DNA of 37,336 nt from a virus. The notes beneath the pieces were generated by a model that was given only the letters and a program-made list of their open reading frames with translations, did not search any database and was not told the origin of the DNA. The stretch lies in the IMG/VR virus record IMGVR_UViG_3300039448_000013, positions 1-37,336 of that record; one strand, given 5' to 3'. Both the position numbers and the translations under genes were made by a program. Positions 23,447 through 29,967 of this stretch are shown in pieces. Numbering within the stretch: the first letter of the stretch is position 1; the number at the start of each line of letters is the position of its first letter.

Positions 23447-23917
23447 TTAAAATGGGATATCGTCATCGAAGTCGTCAAAACTATCTGATGGCGCTTGATT
23501 TGGTGAATGTTGAGCCGGTTGGTTTTGCCCGGTCTGATTTTTCTGCGCTGGCATTGATGATGGTGCTGCACTCGGTGCACCCGTCGGACTGCCGCACATC
23601 GTCATATCGTTAACGACAATCTCGGTTGAGTACCGTTTAACGCCGTCTTTTTCCCATTCGCGAGTACGAAGCTTTCCTTCAAAATACGCCTTACTGCCTT
23701 TGGTTAAATACTTCTGGCAGATCTCGGCCAACTTTCCGTAAACCGTTAAACGATGCCACTCCGTTTGCTCGACCTTCTGACCCGTGGCTTTATCTTTATA
23801 GCTTTCATCGGTCGCGAGAGAAATATTCGCCACCGGGTTGCCATTCGGAAGAAATCGCACTTCAGGATCGCGTCCAAGAGTGCCGATCAAAGTGACTTTA
23901 TTTACGCTGCGACCCAT
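23447..23917 (-). CDS. ssb: Single-stranded DNA-binding protein
   Basis: A 156-residue SSB. The OB fold spans about residues 1-110 ([38 protein letters not shown]), followed by a Gln/Pro/Ser-rich linker and the conserved acidic tail ending DDDIPF, which recruits partner proteins. The length and tail are those of bacterial SSB, so it could substitute for or compete with the host protein. It is 15 bases upstream of the exonuclease start. Confidence 0.95.
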   Translation of the reverse strand: MGRSVNKVTLIGTLGRDPEVRFLPNGNPVANISLATDESYKDKATGQKVEQTEWHRLTVYGKLAEICQKYLTKGSKAYFEGKLRTREWEKDGVKRYSTEIVVNDMTMCGSPTGAPSAAPSSMPAQKNQTGQNQPAQHSPNQAPSDSFDDFDDDIPF

Positions 23918-23976
23918 ATTTATTACCTACGTTTATTTGTTTTTGGTGTTGTTGAAATCGGGGTTAAATCCCATCA

Positions 23977-24029
23977 ATAACACCTCGTTACGTTCGACCT
24001 CGTGCCTCGGCGCACGAACTCTTTGTTAT
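23977..24029 (-). repeat. attC-like intercistronic element (53 bp)
   Basis: On the minus strand the element reads ATAAC, 13 bases, core GCCGAGGCACGAGGTC, 14 bases, GTTAT. It starts one base past the stop codon of the 59-residue gene. The same 5-13-16-14-5 plan occurs at 34439-34491 and 37036-37088. Internal arms CGTGC/GCACG and GTTCG/CGAAC can pair. It resembles an integron attC site; other explanations are an RNA element or terminator. Confidence 0.6.
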
Positions 24030-24209
24030 TTAGTCGCTTCCGTCCAAATAGTCTTCATACGTCACAGGATGGTTGCACTCAGGACAAAGAGGGTCTTGAC
24101 CAAGCCACTGTAGTGATTTGCAGAGCGCGTCAGAACCCTCTCGTGTCGTCTCTATTTTTTCAAACCCACAATTAATACAATCAATTCCAGCCTGATTATT
24201 TTCTGGCAT
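24030..24209 (-). CDS. 59-residue zinc-ribbon protein in a cassette-like unit
   Basis: A small gene with a strong GGGAGG ribosome binding site. The protein starts MPENNQAGIDCINCGFEKIE and ends YEDYLDGSD. Two CxxC pairs (C11/C14 and C42/C45) form a likely zinc ribbon, with an extra Cys30. The function is unknown; such small zinc ribbons often bind nucleic acid or protein. It is bracketed by two attC-like elements, so gene plus element make a unit of about 250 bp. It stands between the SSB gene and the 106-residue membrane-anchored gene. Confidence 0.72.
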   Translation of the reverse strand: MPENNQAGIDCINCGFEKIETTREGSDALCKSLQWLGQDPLCPECNHPVTYEDYLDGSD

Positions 24210-24227
24210 TTAATCCTCCCGCGCCAA

Positions 24228-24277
24228 ATAACAAGGCGCTCAAATTGGACGCTACGCGCCCGTTAGCTTGTGGTTAT
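24228..24277 (-). repeat. attC-like intercistronic element (50 bp)
   Basis: On the minus strand ATAAC overlaps the TAA stop of the 106-residue gene. Then come 13 bases, a core GCGCGTAGCGTCC, 14 bases and GTTAT. The stem GGGCGC/GCGTCC closes a GTA loop (with one wobble pair). It keeps the 13 and 14 base arms of the other elements but has a different core. Read in the other direction, its start (TAACAAGGCGCTCAA) also looks like a chromosomal attC. Confidence 0.55.
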
Positions 24278-24594
24278 TTTTCAATATCCCTGTTATGTGC
24301 AATATTTCGGCGGCGACACAAATCAAACATATATTCCTCTCGCTCTGAATCACTCATTCGAATCAATGCCTTAACATCCATTTCGAGGCTCTGGTGAAAT
24401 TCATCATTGCGAACCCACAGCCGATTCCATGTTATGCGCGGCCTGAACGGCAGCATTTTGATTTCGTACAGAGCAGCGGTCATTATTAGTCCTAGAAAAA
24501 TAACAATGCGCTCTACACCGGACGCTTGCGCGCCCTGCTGTTTTTCATCTTTCATAATTTTCTCCATGCAAGCGCCGGGGTTGTTTGCTCCCAT
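24274..24594 (-). CDS. Small protein with one membrane segment
   Basis: A protein of up to 106 residues with one likely membrane segment around residues 30-45 (IVIFLGLIMTAALYEIKML), then a basic and acidic cytoplasmic-type tail (SDSEREEYMFDLCRRRNIAH). I do not recognise it. The ATG at 24594 overlaps the stop of the previous gene (TGATG) and has GAGGTGG upstream. A shorter start at 24555 (MKDEKQQGAQ) also has a good GGAG. Its stop codon forms the first bases of an attC-like element. Confidence 0.55.
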   Translation of the reverse strand: MGANNPGACMEKIMKDEKQQGAQASGVERIVIFLGLIMTAALYEIKMLPFRPRITWNRLWVRNDEFHQSLEMDVKALIRMSDSEREEYMFDLCRRRNIAHNRDIEK

Positions 24595-24872
24595 CACTGC
24601 ACCACCTCGCCTTTTCCCTGATCACCCCACAACGTCAATGCGCCACGCACCCGGTGTGGCACTTGCACGTGTGTAGCTTTCACGATTCGAATCACGCTCT
24701 CGTGTACGTCGTAACGTTCGCACGTATCGCCTGCGGTTTTTTCTGCGCCGGTTACCCAATCACGCTTGCCGCCACAATGGTCGGCGTATTTGCAGCCGTT
24801 GCACGGGTAGTCAGCGGTGTACGCGGTAGAGTTGAATGATTTAATGCGCTCAATATCGCTTGCCATTTGCAT
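24594..24872 (-). CDS. Small Cys-rich protein
   Basis: A 92-residue protein with four Cys in the motif CNGCKYADHC plus a later DTCERY, spaced like a zinc or Fe-S binding site. The C-terminal half is beta-prone and basic (HESVIRIVKATHVQVPHRVR). Its function is unknown. The ATG at 24872 shares bases with the stop of the upstream gene (TGATG), supporting this start over a five-residue longer one. Confidence 0.6.
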   Translation of the reverse strand: MQMASDIERIKSFNSTAYTADYPCNGCKYADHCGGKRDWVTGAEKTAGDTCERYDVHESVIRIVKATHVQVPHRVRGALTLWGDQGKGEVVQ

Positions 24873-25267
24873 CACGCCGCCTCCCACTTGCCGTATTTTT
24901 TTAACGTTTTTTCAGTGGGATACCAGATCAGGCATTTGCGAGTAGTGACACGACACTCGCGTATGTTGCGGATCGGTTTGCCGTCAGCAGTGAGTTGTTC
25001 ACCTGGCATAACATTCTGAAAACTCGTACCCATGCCATCGGCTAAACGGCGTGCGCATTCATGGCGGTTTAAATCCGGATACACAGCAACAACGATGTGT
25101 GCGACTTCGGCACTCGTGAGGCCGTCGGTGTAAGTCGTCAGTACTTTTTCAAGTTGTTGAATATGCGTTTGGCGTTGGCCTGAAGCGGTCACCTCAAGCG
25201 CGGCCAGATGACTGCTGGGGGCGTCGGTTACTCGTGCTGCCGGTGTGTCGATATTGGTTGCTGTCAT
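24872..25267 (-). CDS. Hypothetical replication-region protein, possible winged helix
   Basis: A 131-residue protein. After a low-complexity N terminus, residues about 34-80 form a helical region (HIQQLEKVLTTYTDGLTSAE, then AHIVVAVYPDLNRHECARRL) that resembles a winged-helix DNA-binding module. It is followed by a basic C terminus with RECRVTTRKCLIWYP. I infer DNA binding only weakly. It is directly downstream of the replication initiator gene, in the place where lambda has gene P, but shows no helicase-loader motif. Confidence 0.55.
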   Translation of the reverse strand: MTATNIDTPAARVTDAPSSHLAALEVTASGQRQTHIQQLEKVLTTYTDGLTSAEVAHIVVAVYPDLNRHECARRLADGMGTSFQNVMPGEQLTADGKPIRNIRECRVTTRKCLIWYPTEKTLKKYGKWEAA

Positions 25268-25299
25268 GGTCGTCTGTCCTCGTCCTGTCCTGAAATCTG

Positions 25300-26361
25300 T
25301 TACCAGCTTGTATCGGTTAAGCGCTTCATGCTGGCTTCAGCACTGCGATAATCTGGCTCTTTGCTGGGTGTTGCCCAACTGGTGTCGTTTAATCGGTTGT
25401 TCGTCCCTGCGGCGCTGGTATCCAATGCCGAAGGCGTGTGGCGGCGTTCGTTGAACTTGGCGGCCAACACGCCCCACTTCGCGCGCAGCTTGTGCGGGCT
25501 GAGTATGTTCGAGCGCCAGAATTCATCGGTATTTGCAAAGCGGAACAGCGCGGCGATTTGTTCGGGGGTTCGTTCGTCAGCGTGACGCATTAATCGAATC
25601 TCGTTGGCCCATGCGGCAATGTTCGGGCGCTTGTCATCGAGGGTGACGTCAGCCACAGCATCCGCCAGCAAGTTAGCCAGCTGCTCGTCGATGTGCTCAC
25701 CCCACAACGCCGCTTTTCCAGTGCGGCTCGCGATCACGGCGGTTGGGTGTTTTTCTTGAACGCGATCAAGCAATGATTTTTTCTCTGTCGTCGGAGTGCG
25801 TTCAGCACTCCGACAATCAGCAGGAACCTGCTGCGAGTTGTTTTTAGAAATGTCTTTAAAAGTTTCTTTAGAGTTTTCTTTATAAGGGGGGTTACCGGCG
25901 ACCCCCTGACGGGGTTGTACATAACCCCCTGACGGGGTTACCGGCGACCCCTTAACGGGGTTACCCATAACCCCGTGTTGTTTTTTGCTTCGGGGTTGTG
26001 CGCGACCCCCTACCGGGGTTGTAGATGACCCCATGCAATCCCAATCCGAAACCTGTTTATTAATGCTAAGCTCGCCAGAATTGAGCAATAAAACGCCGCG
26101 CTTAATTAATCCGCGCTTTAATTTTCCGCAGTTTTTTGCCTCGATGCCTGTCCAATTACTGAGGTCATTTTCAGTAATGCGACGGGCCTTTAATTGATAC
26201 CCGTAGGTGTTACGAACAACAGCCAGAACAACACGCAATTCACGCGCAGTTAATCCAGAGGCGACCATCAGCTGATCAACCAGACCATTCGCTAAACGTG
26301 TAAAACCCTCGCTCATGCTGGCCACCTGCTGCTGTTCGAAATGTACGATTGTTGCCGTCAT
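25300..26361 (-). CDS. Replication initiator, lambda O-like, with ori inside
   Basis: A 353-residue replication protein. Residues about 15-105 match the phage O N-terminal winged helix (GFTRLANGLVDQLMVASGLT, LRVVLAVVRNTYGYQLKARR), which binds iterons. Residues about 110-158 are encoded by the iterons themselves, giving repetitive Gly/Pro-rich sequence, followed by an AT-rich-encoded segment KENSKETFKDISKNN. The C-terminal domain has the FWRSNILSPHKLRAKWGVLA motif common in primosomal or helicase-recruiting phage proteins. No separate helicase or loader gene is evident, so this protein probably recruits host DnaB directly or through another partner. Confidence 0.85.
   Translation of the reverse strand: MTATIVHFEQQQVASMSEGFTRLANGLVDQLMVASGLTARELRVVLAVVRNTYGYQLKARRITENDLSNWTGIEAKNCGKLKRGLIKRGVLLLNSGELSINKQVSDWDCMGSSTTPVGGRAQPRSKKQHGVMGNPVKGSPVTPSGGYVQPRQGVAGNPPYKENSKETFKDISKNNSQQVPADCRSAERTPTTEKKSLLDRVQEKHPTAVIASRTGKAALWGEHIDEQLANLLADAVADVTLDDKRPNIAAWANEIRLMRHADERTPEQIAALFRFANTDEFWRSNILSPHKLRAKWGVLAAKFNERRHTPSALDTSAAGTNNRLNDTSWATPSKEPDYRSAEASMKRLTDTSW
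25837..26032. other. ori: Phage replication origin: six iterons plus AT-rich DUE
   Basis: Six 18-bp sites with the form GGGGTT-N8-CCCC/ACCCC start at 25888, 25911, 25934, 25957, 25992 and 26015. Steps are 23 bp except one of 35 bp. Each is a dyad (GGGGT/ACCCC). Copies 1 and 3 are identical: GGGGTTACCGGCGACCCC. Next to them, 25837-25885 is very AT-rich, as expected of the unwinding element. Relative to the gene, the iterons come first and the AT-rich part after, as in lambda ori within gene O. Confidence 0.9.
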
Positions 26362-26613
26362 ACGTGCGTCCTGTGATTAAAAAAAACCGGCTCAGCGCTT
26401 CACAGCGATTCACCGGCACCGCGTAACCCAGCGGCGGGAGATACGATCACCTCCTAAGGGGCGGTGGCCCGTAAATCATCCCAATCAATACAGCGCACCG
26501 GATCGGGTTCGGTGGTGGACTCAGCCAAGGGAGGAGCACCCCAAAGGGGTTTTCAGCCATCCACTGCAGGTGTTATTTCTATGCACTCACGACCGCCTGC
26601 TGCGCGAGCCCGA
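26362..26613. other. Gap of about 250 bp, no firm gene
   Basis: Between the initiator start and the DksA-like gene there is no frame I can support well. One minus-strand frame from a TTG encodes 24 residues ending RCIDWDDLRATAP; it looks protein-like but has no ribosome binding site. A GC-rich stem (CCCCTTTGGGG) and an A8 tract beside GCCGGTTT suggest RNA structure. It may hold a leader or nut-like region for the early operon, which is inference. Confidence 0.4.
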
Positions 26614-26829
26614 CTAACGCCGGAAGGGCTTACCCTTTAATTCAATGTTCGCCTGGCACCCAACGCACAACTGCACACCAGGAATCGCAACGCGACGCTT
26701 TTCTGGGATCTCTGAATCACACTCTTCGCAAAATTCAGCGCTCACACCGCTGTACTTAGGGAGTGCCGCCAAACTGCGATCCAGTTGCGCCTGAATAACC
26801 ACATCGGCCTGATCGCATACATCAGCCAA
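26614..26829 (-). CDS. DksA/TraR-type zinc-finger protein
   Basis: A 71-residue protein of the DksA/TraR C4 zinc-finger family. An N-terminal helix (ADVCDQADVVIQAQLDRSLA) leads to the zinc site FCEECDSEIPEKRRVAIPGV then LCVGC, with all four Cys present. TraR-type proteins bind the secondary channel of RNA polymerase without ppGpp. I choose the TTG at 26829, giving M-ADVCDQAD, with GGTGA upstream; an earlier TTG at 26835 is possible. It slightly overlaps the tiny membrane protein gene. Confidence 0.85.
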   Translation of the reverse strand: MADVCDQADVVIQAQLDRSLAALPKYSGVSAEFCEECDSEIPEKRRVAIPGVQLCVGCQANIELKGKPFRR

Positions 26830-26947
26830 GGCCAATCACCACCACCGCTAAAACGGTTTCAGCAACCAACCCCAATGCAGTAACGCCAATCACCACCGAA
26901 TACGGATGACTTAAAACACCTGTAAATTTATCCAGCACTTTTTTCAT
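26822..26947 (-). CDS. 41-residue membrane protein
   Basis: A tiny gene that starts with ATG and has GGAG eight bases upstream (GGAGCCACACATG). The protein begins MKKVLDKFTGVLSHPYSVVI, and residues 16-41 are continuously hydrophobic (VVIGVTALGLVAETVLAVVV), ending at Gly. It should be a single-span inner membrane peptide with a basic cytoplasmic N terminus. Its stop overlaps the DksA-like start region. It is the second gene of the early leftward operon, so it may act early, for example on host membrane functions; this is unproven. Confidence 0.65.
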   Translation of the reverse strand: MKKVLDKFTGVLSHPYSVVIGVTALGLVAETVLAVVVIGLG

Positions 26948-26985
26948 GTGTGGCTCCAAAAAAAAACCGCGCAGAATAAAAACAT

Positions 26986-27249
26986 CTACGCGGCGTCAGT
27001 TTCCTGTCCGTCCTGTCCTGCTGGCGCTGCGTAGAAATACACAGCGAGTTGCTCACGGGAAATCGAACCGGGGCGAATCGTATTAATCGCAGATAAAAGA
27101 GTTTCGAAACGGTCGCGGCGCGGGACACTTCGCAGTGATAACGGCGCTGGCATGTATTTCATCTGCACTGTAGCCCACGAAACGCCAGCTTTAATGCAAA
27201 GGGCTTTCCGCTCATCGTCAGAAAGAGATTTAAGAATTTCTCGAAACAT
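26986..27249 (-). CDS. Cro-like regulator
   Basis: An 87-residue regulator and the first gene of the early leftward operon. It has a helix-turn-helix at about residues 10-32 (SDDERKALCIKAGVSWATVQ), then a basic stretch and a helical tail. A strong GGAGG site precedes the ATG at 27249; a seven-residue longer frame lacks this support. It diverges from the S24-type repressor with shared operators between, the usual cro/cI layout, so it should repress the lysogenic promoter or its own. Confidence 0.75.
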   Translation of the reverse strand: MFREILKSLSDDERKALCIKAGVSWATVQMKYMPAPLSLRSVPRRDRFETLLSAINTIRPGSISREQLAVYFYAAPAGQDGQETDAA

Positions 27250-27269
27250 TGACCACCTCCAATCCAACA

Positions 27270-27298
27270 AGTAAAAACCTTTCCGGTTTGTTTGTCAA
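27270..27298 (-). promoter_or_regulatory. Early leftward promoter
   Basis: On the minus strand -35 TTGACA (27298-27293), a 17-base spacer and -10 TTTACT (27275-27270) form a strong promoter 21 bases before the Cro-like start. The -35 box is embedded in the inverted repeat at 27285-27312, so repressor binding should block it. Confidence 0.8.
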
Positions 27299-27312
27299 CA
27301 AAACAACAAACC
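27285..27312. promoter_or_regulatory. Immunity operator dyad
   Basis: GGTTTGTT (27285-27292) and AACAAACC (27305-27312) are perfect inverted copies 12 bases apart and overlap the early promoter. The same half-sites recur at 27346-27370 and upstream of the rightward operon at 29515-29570. Confidence 0.7.
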
Positions 27313-27319
27313 TTAACGA

Positions 27320-27381
27320 TTTGCAATGAGGTTTCAGTAGCACTTGGTTTGCAATGGTAGAAAACAAACCAAATTGCATTG
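27320..27381. promoter_or_regulatory. Second operator cluster near repressor start
   Basis: GGTTTG (27346-27351) and CAAACC (27365-27370) flank the repressor start codon. TTTGCAATG occurs at 27320 and 27348, with an inverted relative (TTGCATTG) at 27373. These could be operators that let the repressor or the Cro-like protein control repressor synthesis. Confidence 0.5.
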
Positions 27382-28091
27382 AAAATAAAGAGATGGATAT
27401 ATACGAAACTCGAAGGTTAAACCTTCAACATCTTGCAGATGAGCGCTTTCCCGGCTACGGCCAAAGGGCAAAGCTCGGCGATCTAATGGACTGGAAGCAC
27501 CAGCGAGCATCAGCCCTATTGCGCGAAAAGAATCCAAAAAACATTGGAGGTACTGCTGCAAGACTAGTTGAGCAAAAGTTTAAGCTGCCCAGAGGCTGGC
27601 TGGACGAACAGCATCCAAACTTGTGGGATGGCACGATCAACTCAGTAAGAGAAGCCCTGAAAGCCTCCTACACCACCAGCGTCGATCAGATAAAACCCCA
27701 GTCCTTGCCATTACTAAAAGATGATGAAGCCGTGCGCTGGATCAGCGGCGAGCGGTTTACACCCACCAGCCGGATGCAATTCCCCATCATGCCTATGATG
27801 ACGATATCCAACGACGCATTTGTACTGGAAGAAACCACCAGCAGCATGCCACCACAAAAACCCGGCGACTTTTACTACATCGACCCACTCACAACACCAG
27901 AGAGTGGCGAATGGGCGGCGTTCATTATTGGCAGTAAGGTGGTGGTAGGTATTTACGAGAAAGGACGGGTAAGCGACCGTTTAGAGTTCACAAACGGCAA
28001 AGAAGCAGCGATTGAAATCACCGAAGACCAGCACGCGGGCAAAGTGCTTACACGCATGAACGGTGATTTTGCGAGAGGATTTGGCGGGTAA
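27354..28091 (+). CDS. Phage repressor, HTH plus S24 peptidase-like domain
   Basis: A 245-residue lysogeny repressor. The N-terminal part (residues about 14-85, LNLQHLADERFPGYGQRAKL then WKHQRASALL) is a helix-turn-helix domain. The C-terminal part from about residue 140 is S24/LexA-like: TTSSMPPQKPGDFYYIDPLT carries the likely nucleophile Ser164, and SKVVVGIYEKG follows where the Lys is expected (K195). No clear Ala-Gly cleavage site is seen in the linker. A second in-frame ATG at 27393 directly follows AAAGAG. The 27354 start has no ribosome binding site, so it may be leaderless as in lambda cI. It ends two bases from the convergent lipoprotein gene. Confidence 0.85.
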   Translation: MVENKPNCIENKEMDIYETRRLNLQHLADERFPGYGQRAKLGDLMDWKHQRASALLREKNPKNIGGTAARLVEQKFKLPRGWLDEQHPNLWDGTINSVREALKASYTTSVDQIKPQSLPLLKDDEAVRWISGERFTPTSRMQFPIMPMMTISNDAFVLEETTSSMPPQKPGDFYYIDPLTTPESGEWAAFIIGSKVVVGIYEKGRVSDRLEFTNGKEAAIEITEDQHAGKVLTRMNGDFARGFGG

Positions 28092-28093
28092 GG

Positions 28094-28561
28094 CTAATCC
28101 GGTATCAATAATGCGGGAGTTGCCTTTATTGCAGCATTCATGTCTTTAATCATAGTATCGACCTTAGCTTTAATCGATGCAGCCTCGAACTCTCTATGAG
28201 GAACATACCAGTGCTCTCTAAAATCTGAAAAGTAGACCCGAAGCTTCCCGTTAACGATCTCAATATCAATACTATACGTATAATCACTGAGTTGAGTTGA
28301 AAAGCCATTAAACTCAGACACCACCATCATTCCTCTACCTATCACCCTTCCATGGTCTAACGAGGCATACTGAATGACCTCCGACGACGTGTGATACGTT
28401 TTAGCCATATACACCATCACTCGGTGATATAGCTCAGCTTTATCAACGCCAGGAACAAAGATCATCGCCCGATGAACAAAGGCATCATCTGGCGCTTCGT
28501 CATAACTCATCTGAGCACAACCAGACAACACCAACAAACAACACAAAATTAACGCTCGCAT
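28094..28561 (-). CDS. DUF4468-like lipoprotein (cargo)
   Basis: A 155-residue lipoprotein with a short signal peptide (MRALILCCLLVLSGC) and a lipobox LSGC. The mature part has the pattern of DUF4468 proteins: a VPGVDKAELYHRVMVYMAKT segment, then VIQYASLDHGRVIGRG, a beta-rich TBP-like fold. Position +2 Ala suggests transport to the outer membrane. Genes beside the repressor and opposite to lytic transcription often alter the lysogen surface or block superinfection, so this is a plausible cargo gene. It is coupled to the upstream lipoprotein gene (TAATCATG). Confidence 0.75.
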   Translation of the reverse strand: MRALILCCLLVLSGCAQMSYDEAPDDAFVHRAMIFVPGVDKAELYHRVMVYMAKTYHTSSEVIQYASLDHGRVIGRGMMVVSEFNGFSTQLSDYTYSIDIEIVNGKLRVYFSDFREHWYVPHREFEAASIKAKVDTMIKDMNAAIKATPALLIPD

Positions 28562-28563
28562 GA

Positions 28564-29421
28564 TTACCCCCCAAACTCAACATTAACGACCTTGGCCACC
28601 GCGTTTCCTTCCTCCCAATCGCCAAGATTTGAATCTAATGTGTAATACTCTGTTTTACCCATCTCGTGAACATAGCCGGGCTTTAATGGCTTCGCATCTC
28701 CGTAAGAATACTCGCTAACCAACACAGGGTGATAACTTTCCTCGTAGATAACCTTATCGAGCTTGTCCCTAAAGTAGACAACAACTTCAACCTTATTAAG
28801 CGTACGAGAGCCGTTGTTTCTAAGCTTAAACCTTACGGCGGGTACGTCCTTTTTAGAATAAGTATCAATGCGAGTGGCTTCGAATGCGGATATCTCGACG
28901 CTAGGAATGTAAGCCGTTTTTTCTTCCGCTAATTTAATCGCTGATTCGGTCTCGACAAGCCCATTTTTTGCGGCTTTAGACTCTGGGTCTTTCGTTTGCA
29001 GTTCGGAGTAAGCAGCAATAGCGCCTTCATAATCACCAGCCTCTCGTAGATCTTTTGCACGAATAGAGAGTGCCTTGAGATTCGCGCGATGCTCGGCAGC
29101 CTTGATCTCTTTATTGTACTCTGCAACCACTTGAGCGCCTGTCATTCCGTCAATATGAGAAATTGATACCGGTTTTATATCGCTGGTTTGACCGAACGCT
29201 TCAGCAAAGGCGTTAGCTAAGGCACCCACGCCGCCCGCCTGAAAATATGAGATAGCACGATCAAACTCCTCATGCTCGGATTCAGGCATCGAAGTTCTCA
29301 CTTTCGCAATAGAGTTGATCAAAGAGTCATGAGTAGTGGTGTCGATTGTCTTTTCAGGAAGACAACCGGATAGCGCCACTGACGCAGCAATGACAAGCCC
29401 AACCATAAGATGTTTAAACAT
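28564..29421 (-). CDS. Lipoprotein with DUF6694-like, helical and beta domains (cargo)
   Basis: A 285-residue lipoprotein. The signal (MFKHLMVGLVIAASVALSGC) ends in lipobox LSGC. The mature N terminus resembles the DUF6694 lipoprotein type (IDTTTHDSLINSIAKVRTSM). Next is a helical repeat region with a TPR-like look (AKDLREAGDYEGAIAAYSEL). The C-terminal third is a beta domain (PAVRFKLRNNGSRTLNKVEV) like those of FxLYD or DUF2393 proteins. A strong AAGGAGG site supports the ATG at 29421; the longer frame has no such site. With the next gene it forms a two-gene unit that diverges from the rightward early operon. Confidence 0.75.
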   Translation of the reverse strand: MFKHLMVGLVIAASVALSGCLPEKTIDTTTHDSLINSIAKVRTSMPESEHEEFDRAISYFQAGGVGALANAFAEAFGQTSDIKPVSISHIDGMTGAQVVAEYNKEIKAAEHRANLKALSIRAKDLREAGDYEGAIAAYSELQTKDPESKAAKNGLVETESAIKLAEEKTAYIPSVEISAFEATRIDTYSKKDVPAVRFKLRNNGSRTLNKVEVVVYFRDKLDKVIYEESYHPVLVSEYSYGDAKPLKPGYVHEMGKTEYYTLDSNLGDWEEGNAVAKVVNVEFGG

Positions 29422-29514
29422 AACTTCCCTCCTTAGAATTTCTCCAAACCATACCACTCGGCAAGCCACCAGCAAACAAGCCAAAACCAAACTGGTATAA
29501 AAATCTTATCAAAA

Positions 29515-29570
29515 GGTTTGACATAACAAACTTTTGGGGTTTATTCTTGTACAAACCGTTTTGGTTTGTA
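29515..29570 (+). promoter_or_regulatory. Rightward early promoter with operators
   Basis: The plus strand has -35 TTGACA (29518-29523), an 18-base spacer and -10 TATTCT (29542-29547). GTTTG-N6-CAAAC (29516-29531) covers the -35 box, and TACAAACC-N5-GGTTTGTA (29550-29570) lies just downstream of the -10. These half-sites match those in the cI-cro region, so one repressor probably controls both operons. The minus-strand lipoprotein genes diverge from here. Confidence 0.75.
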
Positions 29571-29583
29571 TTGAGGTGTCACC

Positions 29584-29958
29584 ATGAACGAACAACACAG
29601 TTGGACAGTAGAAAAAGGCGCGTTGCCCTACCGCCAAGCGCAAGTGATGGCAGGCATTGCCAACGGCCTCACAGACAAAGAAATGGCCGAGCAAGCGGGT
29701 GTTAAGCCCTCTGTCATCCATGGAACGGTTAACACCCTCTTCTACAAATTCAAACTTGGCCGAGGCCGTCGCGCTGCGCTGGTGGCTGAGGCTATCCGCA
29801 GCGGTTTTCTGCAAAGCGGTGCTGTGATGATGCTGCTGTTGTTTGTTCAGGTGTCATCAGGCCCAGACCTTGATTGGCGGCGCGCTAAAAACCCAACCCG
29901 TACCCGCCCAGTGAGCACACGCATCGTGCGCCGTGGTCGCGAATTCGATTACGCGTAA
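29584..29958 (+). CDS. LuxR-type HTH transcription regulator
   Basis: A 124-residue protein whose residues 14-75 are a LuxR/GerE helix-turn-helix (LPYRQAQVMAGIANGLTDKE, then AEQAGVKPSVIHGTVNTLFY). There is no receiver or ligand-binding domain. A hydrophobic stretch (AVMMLLLFVQVSSG) and a basic Arg-rich tail follow. It is the first gene of the rightward operon. The ribosome binding site is GAGGTG upstream of the ATG. It may activate or modulate later phage genes or host genes. Confidence 0.8.
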   Translation: MNEQHSWTVEKGALPYRQAQVMAGIANGLTDKEMAEQAGVKPSVIHGTVNTLFYKFKLGRGRRAALVAEAIRSGFLQSGAVMMLLLFVQVSSGPDLDWRRAKNPTRTRPVSTRIVRRGREFDYA

Positions 29959-29967
29959 GGAGTCAGT

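Noticed and set aside
25888-26032. Regularly spaced repeats that could be taken for a CRISPR array
   Set aside because: The units are 18-bp dyads with only 5-bp spacing, lie in the coding sequence of a replication initiator and border an AT-rich region, so they are iterons.
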